A stretch of 5,402 nucleotides of DNA from Pseudomonadota bacterium (GTDB lineage: Bacteria; Pseudomonadota; Gammaproteobacteria; Burkholderiales; Burkholderiaceae_D). The notes under the pieces are model-generated. The model saw nothing but the letters and a program-made list of their open reading frames with translations. It had not been told where the DNA came from and searched no databases. Position numbers and translations under genes: made by a program. Where the stretch lies: the NCBI GenBank assembly GCA_023409175.1, contig JAEYIG010000146.1:1-5402 (forward strand), read 5' to 3'. Below are positions 1 to 5,402 of this stretch, piece by piece (positions within the stretch are counted from its first letter, which is position 1; each line of letters starts with the position of its first letter).

Positions 1-1117
1 TCTTCATGCCATTGTCGAGCGTTTCACCGAAACGTTCTTCTTCATGGCGCAGGATGCGCTGGACGTAACCGGCGGCTTCCACCAGTTCCGGATACGCTGC
101 GCCCATTTCCCTGACGAGGTCTTCAACGAGCTTGTAGAAGAATGGTTTGGTCTGGCCGAGTTTGTAACCGTGACGCAAGGCGCGGCGGATAATCCGGCGC
201 AAAACGTAACCGTGACCGTCACTGCCCGGAATCAGGCCATCCACGATCATGAAAGACGTGGCACGGATATGGTCGGCAATGACCTTCAATGAATTGTTCG
301 TCAGGTCTGTCGTGCCCGTTTCACGGGCAGCGGCCTTGATCAGGTTCTGGAACAGGTCGATCTCATAATTGCTGTGAACGTGCTGCAATACGGCTGCCAA
401 TCGTTCAAGACCCATGCCGGTATCAACGCAAGGGCTTGGCAGTGGCTCCATATTGCCCTGATCATCCCGGTTGAACTGCATAAACACCAGATTCCAGATT
501 TCGATGTAACGGTCGCCGTCTTCATCAGGGCTTCCCGGAGGGCCACCGGCAACATCAGGACCATGGTCATAAAAGATTTCGCTGCATGGACCGCAAGGGC
601 CAGTATCGGCCATCTGCCAGAAATTGTCCGATGCATAGCGCGCGCCCTTGTTGTCCCCGATACGGACGATTCTGTCTTCAGGCAACCCAATTTCTTTCGC
701 CCAGATATCGAAAGCTTCGTCGTCTTCGTAGTAAACCGTTGCCCAGAGCTTGTCGGCAGGCAGTTTATAAACCGTGGTCAACAGTTCCCAGGCGTAATGA
801 ATGGCATCGCGTTTGAAATAATCACCAAAGCTGAAATTGCCCAGCATTTCGAAAAAAGTATGGTGACGTGCCGTGTACCCAACGTTTTCCAGATCGTTAT
901 GCTTGCCGCCTGCACGCACGCACCGTTGCACGGAAGTGGCACGGGTATAGGGCCGTTTGTCCAGACCAAGGAACACGTCCTTGAACTGCACCATACCGGC
1001 ATTTGTCAACATCAGGGTAGGATCGTTGGCTGGAACCAGCGAGCTGGAACGGACGATAGTATGGCCCTTGGCTTCAAAAAAGTTCAGAAACTTTTGGCGA
1101 ATTTCGGCAGATTTCAT
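1..1117 (-). CDS. alaS: Alanyl-tRNA synthetase, N-terminal part (runs off the left edge)
   Basis: Cytoplasmic class II aminoacyl-tRNA synthetase that activates alanine with ATP and loads it onto tRNA-Ala. Reading from the ATG at 1117 gives 372 uninterrupted codons with no stop before the window edge. The start [14 protein letters not shown] matches the usual AlaRS N-terminus. Visible landmarks are [15 protein letters not shown] (37-51), [20 protein letters not shown] (65-84), the motif 2 region [18 protein letters not shown] (85-102), [16 protein letters not shown] (171-186) and the motif 3 segment [15 protein letters not shown] (231-245). Asp232 there is, by analogy with E. coli, the residue that contacts the alanine amino group. 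[15 protein letters not shown] (303-317) begins the tRNA-recognition part. Family members are about 870-880 residues, so the rest of that part, the editing domain and the C-Ala domain lie outside the window. No clear Shine-Dalgarno sequence precedes the start; the bases just upstream are A-rich. The gene follows purL on the same strand but appears to have its own promoter. Confidence 0.97.
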   Translation of the reverse strand, partial: MKSAEIRQKFLNFFEAKGHTIVRSSSLVPANDPTLMLTNAGMVQFKDVFLGLDKRPYTRATSVQRCVRAGGKHNDLENVGYTARHHTFFEMLGNFSFGDYFKRDAIHYAWELLTTVYKLPADKLWATVYYEDDEAFDIWAKEIGLPEDRIVRIGDNKGARYASDNFWQMADTGPCGPCSEIFYDHGPDVAGGPPGSPDEDGDRYIEIWNLVFMQFNRDDQGNMEPLPSPCVDTGMGLERLAAVLQHVHSNYEIDLFQNLIKAAARETGTTDLTNNSLKVIADHIRATSFMIVDGLIPGSDGHGYVLRRIIRRALRHGYKLGQTKPFFYKLVEDLVREMGAAYPELVEAAGYVQRILRHEEERFGETLDNGMK

Positions 1118-1154
1118 TTTTGTATTGGTAGTAAGCAATAATGCTGAAACAACG

Positions 1155-1160
1155 ATTATA
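1155..1160 (-). promoter_or_regulatory. Probable alaS promoter -10 box (TATAAT)
   Basis: On the minus strand a perfect TATAAT lies 37 bases before the alaS ATG, which would put the transcription start near 1148 and give a leader of about 31 bases. The matching -35 region is poor: at a 17-base spacing the hexamer is CGGGTA. The spacer contains a run of eight Ts (1165-1172). Transcription may therefore depend on an activator or on flanking AT-rich DNA. This is inferred from sequence match and position only. Confidence 0.55.
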
Positions 1161-1187
1161 AAAGAAAAAAAACGACATACCCGACTG

Positions 1188-1201
1188 TTTTGAATTCAAA
1201 A
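1188..1201. promoter_or_regulatory. 14-bp perfect palindrome upstream of the alaS promoter
   Basis: TTTTGAATTCAAAA is a perfect inverted repeat with no spacer, centred about 46 bases upstream of the inferred alaS transcription start. That location and symmetry would suit a dimeric DNA-binding regulator. AT-rich palindromes also arise by chance, and no known operator consensus is recognised here. Confidence 0.25.
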
Positions 1202-1331
1202 GAAATGGCACAGTCTGCTTGCCAGTCTTTACTGAAACAAAAATAAAAGGCTGTACAGGCATTTCATTCGGTTCAGGCAAAATATTCTCAAGATAGTCGA
1301 TGTGGTTTAAATAAAACAATATTCCAATTGG

Positions 1332-1360
1332 AAACAGCCTGTCTTTGAAACAGGCTGTTT
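1332..1360 (-). terminator. Hairpin after purL, probable weak intrinsic terminator
   Basis: AAACAGCCTGT and ACAGGCTGTTT form a perfect 11-bp stem around a 7-base loop, starting 21 bases after the purL stop codon. Read on the minus strand, the 3' arm ends in TTT and is then followed by CCAATTGG, so the U-tract is short and largely paired within the stem. On the plus strand the 3' arm runs into one more T, then CTG. Position and stem length favour termination of purL transcription. The weak tail means some readthrough into alaS is possible. Confidence 0.6.
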
Positions 1361-1381
1361 TCTGTTCAAGCAGTTACAGCA

Positions 1382-4159
1382 TCAGCTCATCCACTTGCGA
1401 GCATTGCGGAACATGCGCATCCATGGAGAACTCTCAGCCCAGAAATCAGGCGCCCACGATTGCTGTACCGTTCTGAAAACACGTTCGGCATGAGGCATCA
1501 ACACGGTAAAACGTCCATCCGGTGTCGTAACGGACGTCATACCTTCTGGAGAACCGTTCGGGTTCATCGGATACATTTCCGTCGGCTGTCCACGATGGTC
1601 TACATAGCGCATGGCAACCAGTGCCTTGTCGATATTGCCCTGCTGGGAGAAATCGGCGCGGCCTTCACCGTGAGAGACGACGATCGGCGCTCTCGTGCCT
1701 TCCATGCCAGTGAAGAAAATCGAAGGTGACTTCTGGATTTCAACCATCGTGAAGCGTGCCTCGAACTGTTCGGAACGGTTACGGACAAACTTCGGCCAGG
1801 CCTCAGCACCCGGGATCATGGAAGCAAGACTGCTCATCATCTGGCAACCGTTACAGATACCGAGAGCGAACGTATCCTGACGGATGAAGAAGGTTTCGAA
1901 CTGTTCTTTCAGCTTGTCGTTGAAGAGGATGGTTTTCGCCCAACCCTCACCGGCCCCCAGTACGTCACCATACGAGAAACCGCCAACAGCGATCAGCCCC
2001 TTGCAATCGTCCAGCGACAGTCGGCCACTGATCAGATCGCTCATATGAACGTCAATCGCTTCAAAACCGGCTTTGTGCATAACATAAGCGGTTTCCACAT
2101 GTGAATTTGATCCCTGTTCACGCAGGATAGCCACCTGTGGACGGGCGCTCCTGGCAATAAACGGAGCCGCAATATCCTCTTCCAGATCGAAAGTGACCAG
2201 CGGAGCCATTCCCGTATCGGTCACGTCCAGAATACGGTCGTATTCCATATCCGCGCATTCCGGATTGTCACGCAGGCGGGCAATGCGCCAGCTTGTTTCA
2301 CTCCACAAACGGTGCAGATTGACACGGGAATGCGTGTAAACCGGCATGCCACGCAGCTTGAATTCCAGCGTTTCACCTTCTGTGATGGTACCCAGAACAT
2401 GCGTTGCCTTGTCCAGCCCTGCCCGTTTCAGGGCCATCTTTATTTTTCTCAGATCGGCAGAACGGATCTGGATAACAGCCCCCAGTTCTTCATTGAAGAG
2501 GGCTGCCAGTACATTTTCCTTATCCGTTCCCTTTTCGACTGCCGCATCGACAACCGAATCCAGGTCAATCGACAAACCGCAACGGCTGGCAAATGCCATT
2601 TCACACAGGGTCGCAAACAGACCACCATCCGAACGGTCATGGTAAGCCAGTAACCGGGCTTCCTTGTTCTGTTTCTGGATGACGGTAAAGAATGCTTTCA
2701 GGTCGTCAGCGCTATCGACATCAGGCACCGAGGAACCGATCTGTTGAGTCACCTGAGCCAGAGCGGAAGCCCCCATGCGGTTCTTGCCGCGTCCCAGATC
2801 GACCAACAATAAAGTCGTTTCACCAACATCAGAATTCAGGAGAGGCGTCATTGCGCCACGAACGTCCGGTACAGGCGCAAACGCGGAAACGATCAGGGAT
2901 ACCGGCGACATGACATCCTTGTCCTGTTCCCCGTCTTTCCATGTCGTTCTCATCGAGAGTGAATCCTTGCCGACCGGAATGCTGAGTCCCAATTCCGGGC
3001 ACAAATCCATACCGACAGCCTTGACCGTGTCGAAGAGCGCCGCATCCTGTCCAGGCTGACCACAGGCCGCCATCCAGTTGGCTGACAGCTTGATATCGGA
3101 AATATCCTTGATCGGTGCAGACGCAATATTGGTCAACGCCTCACCGATCGCCATACGGCCAGAAGCGGGTGCATCTATAACGGCCAGAGGCGTCCTTTCA
3201 CCCATTGCCATCGCTTCACCGGCATAGCCTTCAAAACTCATCAGCGTGACGGCACAATCCGCTACCGGAACCTGCCATGGCCCAACCATCTGGTCACGGC
3301 TCGTCAGGCCACCGACGGAACGGTCACCGATCGTGATCAGGAAAGACTTGTCGCCGACTGTCGGCAAAAGCATGACGTCTTTGGCAACTTTGTCGATATC
3401 AAGATGGTCGAGTTTGACGGCCGGATAATCGTTGGCAACATGCGTTACATCACGATGCATCTTCGGCGGTTTGCCGAGCAAAACGTCCATCGGCATATCG
3501 ACTGGCTCGTTGTTGTACTGCGGATCGACGACCTTCAGCTGGCGTTCTTCCGTTGCCACCCCTACGATGGAATATGGACAGCGTTCACGTTCGCACAGGC
3601 CGTCAAACAACTCGATGTTTTCCTGCCCGACCGCCAGAACGTAGCGTTCCTGCGATTCATTGCTCCAGATTTCACGCGGGGACAAACCGCTTTCTTCCAA
3701 TGGGACATTCCGCAAATCGAAAACCGCGCCACGGTCGGCGTCGTTCGTGATTTCAGGGAATGCGTTCGACAAGCCGCCAGCACCGACATCATGAATAGAC
3801 AGAATCGGGTTGTTTTCTTTCATCGACCAGCAGGCGTTGATGACTTCCTGAGCACGGCGCTGCATTTCAGGATTGCCACGCTGGACTGAATCGAAATCCA
3901 GATCAGCGTTATTCGCACCAGTTGCCATCGAAGAAGCGGCACCGCCACCCATCCCGATACGCATGCCCGGGCCACCCAGCTGGATCAACAGGGTTCCGAC
4001 CGGCAATTCATTCTTTTTGGTATGCAGATCCGAAATGGAACCGATACCGCCCGCCAGCATGATTGGCTTGTGATAGCCAAATACCTGATTGTCCACATTC
4101 TGTTCATACGTGCGGAAATACCCCGTCAGGTTTGGACGACCGAATTCGTTGTTGAACGC
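1382..4159 (-). CDS. purL: PurL C-terminal part, in frame after the deletion
   Basis: This frame resumes true PurL at AFNNEFGRP (from 4159) and runs 925 codons to the TGA at 1384-1382. The first possible start within it is a GTG at 4096 with no visible ribosome site, so independent translation is doubtful. It contains [82 protein letters not shown] and [13 protein letters not shown] of the synthetase core. The glutaminase follows: [28 protein letters not shown], then the nucleophile motif [11 protein letters not shown] (Cys about 1161 in the rejoined protein) and MPHAERVF with the His/Glu pair at about 1282 and 1284. All catalytic-triad residues are present. MPHA replaces the MPHP seen in E. 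coli. Confidence 0.92.
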   Translation of the reverse strand, partial: AFNNEFGRPNLTGYFRTYEQNVDNQVFGYHKPIMLAGGIGSISDLHTKKNELPVGTLLIQLGGPGMRIGMGGGAASSMATGANNADLDFDSVQRGNPEMQRRAQEVINACWSMKENNPILSIHDVGAGGLSNAFPEITNDADRGAVFDLRNVPLEESGLSPREIWSNESQERYVLAVGQENIELFDGLCERERCPYSIVGVATEERQLKVVDPQYNNEPVDMPMDVLLGKPPKMHRDVTHVANDYPAVKLDHLDIDKVAKDVMLLPTVGDKSFLITIGDRSVGGLTSRDQMVGPWQVPVADCAVTLMSFEGYAGEAMAMGERTPLAVIDAPASGRMAIGEALTNIASAPIKDISDIKLSANWMAACGQPGQDAALFDTVKAVGMDLCPELGLSIPVGKDSLSMRTTWKDGEQDKDVMSPVSLIVSAFAPVPDVRGAMTPLLNSDVGETTLLLVDLGRGKNRMGASALAQVTQQIGSSVPDVDSADDLKAFFTVIQKQNKEARLLAYHDRSDGGLFATLCEMAFASRCGLSIDLDSVVDAAVEKGTDKENVLAALFNEELGAVIQIRSADLRKIKMALKRAGLDKATHVLGTITEGETLEFKLRGMPVYTHSRVNLHRLWSETSWRIARLRDNPECADMEYDRILDVTDTGMAPLVTFDLEEDIAAPFIARSARPQVAILREQGSNSHVETAYVMHKAGFEAIDVHMSDLISGRLSLDDCKGLIAVGGFSYGDVLGAGEGWAKTILFNDKLKEQFETFFIRQDTFALGICNGCQMMSSLASMIPGAEAWPKFVRNRSEQFEARFTMVEIQKSPSIFFTGMEGTRAPIVVSHGEGRADFSQQGNIDKALVAMRYVDHRGQPTEMYPMNPNGSPEGMTSVTTPDGRFTVLMPHAERVFRTVQQSWAPDFWAESSPWMRMFRNARKWMS

Positions 4160-5334
4160 CGACCACCGATAGGGCCATCAATCATGATTTGCAAAGGCGA
4201 CGCGATCCGGTCTGGCTTGCCATAGGCAGCCTGTCCATCTGCCTTCTGATCTTTGGTCGCGTCAGCCGTATTTTCCCAACTGCGCTGCGCTTCGGGCAAC
4301 AGAAGATTGGAAACGGTAAAACCGGTCAGGCCTGCTTTCGGTTTCGCGCCACGACCAGTTGCGCCTTCGTCACGGATTTCACCGCCGGAACCCGTTGCCG
4401 CGCCCGGGAATGGAGAAATGGCAGTCGGGTGGTTATGCGTTTCGACCTTCATCAGGATATGGGCCAGCTCCTCATTCGGACGATAGATGTAATCCTTTTT
4501 CCCGCCCTGCGGATAAAAACGCATGACCTTCGCACCTTCGATGATGGAAGAATTGTCCTTGTAGGCAACGATAGTGCCTTCCGGATGCTTTTCATGCGTA
4601 TTGCGGATCATTCCGAAAAGCGAAATGGACTGATCCTGGCCATCAATCGTCCAGTCTGCATTGAAAATCTTGTGGCGGCAATGTTCACTGTTTGCCTGTG
4701 CGAACATCATCAGTTCGACATCCGTCGGATTGCGGCCTGCTTTCGAGAAAGCATCGAACAGATAATCTATTTCATCGTCAGACAGGGCCAGCCCCAGTTC
4801 GCCATTGGCCTTGACCAGCGCATCCTTGCCACCGGCGACAACATCCACATATTCCAGCGGTTTCGCATCCAGTTCCTGAAAAAGCGCTTCTCCATCCTTG
4901 CGTTTCGCCAGAACCATTTCCGTCATGCGGTCGTGTAGCTTGTCCATCAATTCCAGACGGTCTTTTTCTGAAAGCGGAGCTGCCTTTTTGGGACGCTGTA
5001 TCCGGTAGGAAATACCGCGTTCCACGCGCTTTACATCATTCAATCCACAGTTGTGGACAATATCCGTTGCCTTTGACGACCATGGTGAAATCGTTCCGAT
5101 CCGTGGAACAACCACATATTCGTCACCTTTTTCATTTCCAATGAAGGGATCGCCATAAGTCAGTAATGAATTCAAACGGTCAAGCTCTTCTTTCGAAGTG
5201 GCATCAGCACCATCAATAAAATGCAGATAACGCGCCGTTACGCCCGTAATGGCAGGATCAATTGCCTGCAAGGCGGACAACAGTCTTTTGGCACGAAAGG
5301 CGGACAAGGCATTGGAGCCAGCGAGAATAAGCAT
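4126..5334 (-). CDS. purL: PurL N-terminal fragment (402 codons, ends out of frame)
   Basis: Residues 1-391 are true PurL and the last 11 ([11 protein letters not shown]) are out-of-frame sequence before a TGA. Residues 1 to about 150 form the PurS-like domain, including [19 protein letters not shown] (80-98). The linker follows, with [14 protein letters not shown] (179-192). The first half of the synthetase core carries [18 protein letters not shown] (211-228), whose His region lies at the active site in the family, [20 protein letters not shown] (296-315) and [19 protein letters not shown] (317-335). The frame is lost just after IMIDGPIGG, where family members continue with [10 protein letters not shown]. 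Lacking most of the synthetase core and all of the glutaminase, this fragment should be inactive if it is really made. Confidence 0.9.
   Translation of the reverse strand: MLILAGSNALSAFRAKRLLSALQAIDPAITGVTARYLHFIDGADATSKEELDRLNSLLTYGDPFIGNEKGDEYVVVPRIGTISPWSSKATDIVHNCGLNDVKRVERGISYRIQRPKKAAPLSEKDRLELMDKLHDRMTEMVLAKRKDGEALFQELDAKPLEYVDVVAGGKDALVKANGELGLALSDDEIDYLFDAFSKAGRNPTDVELMMFAQANSEHCRHKIFNADWTIDGQDQSISLFGMIRNTHEKHPEGTIVAYKDNSSIIEGAKVMRFYPQGGKKDYIYRPNEELAHILMKVETHNHPTAISPFPGAATGSGGEIRDEGATGRGAKPKAGLTGFTVSNLLLPEAQRSWENTADATKDQKADGQAAYGKPDRIASPLQIMIDGPIGGRRSTTNSVVQT
4161..4162 (-). other. Frameshift site in purL (one base missing)
   Basis: On the minus strand the sequence reads GGTGGTCGGCGTTCAACAAC. 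Conserved PurL here is Gly-Gly-Ala-Ala-Phe-Asn-Asn, which needs one extra G after GGTGGT (giving GCG GCG TTC). Adding one base between 4161 and 4162 joins the two frames perfectly. No slippery heptamer of the X-XXY-YYZ type is present, so programmed frameshifting is not supported. Confidence 0.88.
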
Positions 5335-5384
5335 AAGGTATATTCCAGAATGGAAAAAATTGAGGCAAAAACCGGGAATTGATT

Positions 5385-5390
5385 ATTATA
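5385..5390 (-). promoter_or_regulatory. Probable purL promoter -10 box (TATAAT)
   Basis: A perfect TATAAT on the minus strand lies 50 bases before the purL ATG, which predicts a start near 5378 and a leader of about 44 bases. The -35 box would fall beyond the right edge, so the promoter cannot be confirmed. PurR commonly represses pur genes in enterics, but no PurR-like palindrome is visible in the 68 bases available. Confidence 0.45.
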
Positions 5391-5402
5391 CCCTTGCCGT
5401 CA

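Larger units (their letters stand above)
1118..1381. other. Intergenic region between purL and alaS
   Basis: This 264-base stretch is visibly richer in A and T than the genes on either side. It holds the post-purL hairpin, a 12-bp palindrome TTCCAATTGGAA (1322-1333) that overlaps the hairpin's foot, a 14-bp palindrome (1188-1201) and the inferred alaS -10 box. The only notable reading frame, 81 codons on the minus strand from 1319, overlaps the start of alaS in another frame, has low-complexity content and resembles no family I know, so no gene is called. I see no tRNA or riboswitch fold. Confidence 0.7.
1382..5334 (-). pseudogene. purL: Phosphoribosylformylglycinamidine synthase, full gene interrupted by a one-base deletion
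   Basis: PurL (FGAR amidotransferase, EC 6.3.5.3) converts FGAR, glutamine and ATP to FGAM in the fourth step of de novo purine synthesis, in the cytoplasm. Joining the two reading frames by restoring one base at 4161/4162 gives about 1,317 residues, close to the 1,295 of E. coli PurL. In order it has a PurS-like N-terminal domain, a linker domain, the double FGAM-synthetase (AIRS-type) core and a C-terminal class I glutaminase. No other lesion is seen, and the ending RNARKWMS followed by TGA is the normal family terminus. The ATG at 5334 is chosen because [14 protein letters not shown] aligns with known PurL starts; a weak GGA lies 9 bases upstream. Labelled as a disrupted gene because, as read, no full-length protein can be made. 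A sequencing error in an intact gene is equally compatible. Confidence 0.9.

Noticed and set aside
374..1141. 255-codon plus-strand reading frame opposite alaS
   Set aside because: It lies almost wholly antisense to clearly conserved alaS, its translation resembles no family, and it has no ribosome site. It is a shadow frame.
1074..1319. 81-codon minus-strand reading frame in the purL-alaS gap
   Set aside because: It overlaps the alaS start in another frame, crosses the putative promoter and has a poly-Phe stretch that comes from the T-run. There is no support as a gene or leader peptide.
3404..3889. 161-codon plus-strand reading frame opposite purL
   Set aside because: It is fully antisense to the PurL synthetase domain, with no recognisable motif or upstream signal.
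4126..4162. Programmed ribosomal frameshift in purL
   Set aside because: There is no slippery heptamer or obvious downstream stimulatory structure, and PurL is not known to use frameshifting. A plain one-base deletion explains the data.
4189..4938. 249-codon plus-strand reading frame opposite purL
   Set aside because: It is antisense to conserved PurL core sequence, and its composition is that of a complement frame rather than a protein family.
1382..5334. Natural two-subunit PurL (PurS/PurQ/small PurL)
   Set aside because: The break falls inside the synthetase core, while the PurS-like and glutaminase domains remain fused at the two ends. The natural split is at domain borders.

Overview
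The window is ordinary bacterial housekeeping sequence. It holds two convergently familiar but functionally unrelated genes, both read on the minus strand. From right to left these are purL (phosphoribosylformylglycinamidine synthase, large proteobacterial form) and the first 372 codons of alaS (alanyl-tRNA synthetase), which runs off the left edge. The fused PurL of about 1,317 residues with a C-terminal glutaminase domain is typical of Gram-negative bacteria. The wording of the PurL N-terminus, together with the moderate GC content by eye, suggests a betaproteobacterium, perhaps of the Oxalobacteraceae. That placement is inference from memory of related proteins, not a search.

Layout: positions 5335-5402 are the purL leader, with a TATAAT -10 box at 5385-5390 and its -35 box beyond the edge. 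Positions 5334-1382 are purL. Positions 1381-1118 are a 264-base AT-rich gap holding a hairpin after purL, two perfect palindromes, and a likely alaS promoter with a TATAAT box at 1155-1160. Positions 1117-1 are alaS, open at the left edge. The two genes are probably separate transcription units: PurL makes FGAM in de novo purine synthesis and AlaS charges tRNA-Ala.

The one notable point is that purL is broken by a single-base deletion at 4161/4162, about codon 392, inside a highly conserved FGAM-synthetase segment. Everything on both sides reads as intact PurL, so this is either a sequencing or assembly error or a very recent mutation. The break does not match the natural PurS/PurQ/PurL split found in other bacteria. 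I found no mobile element, CRISPR array, RNA gene or novel system. The long plus-strand reading frames are shadows of the two minus-strand genes.
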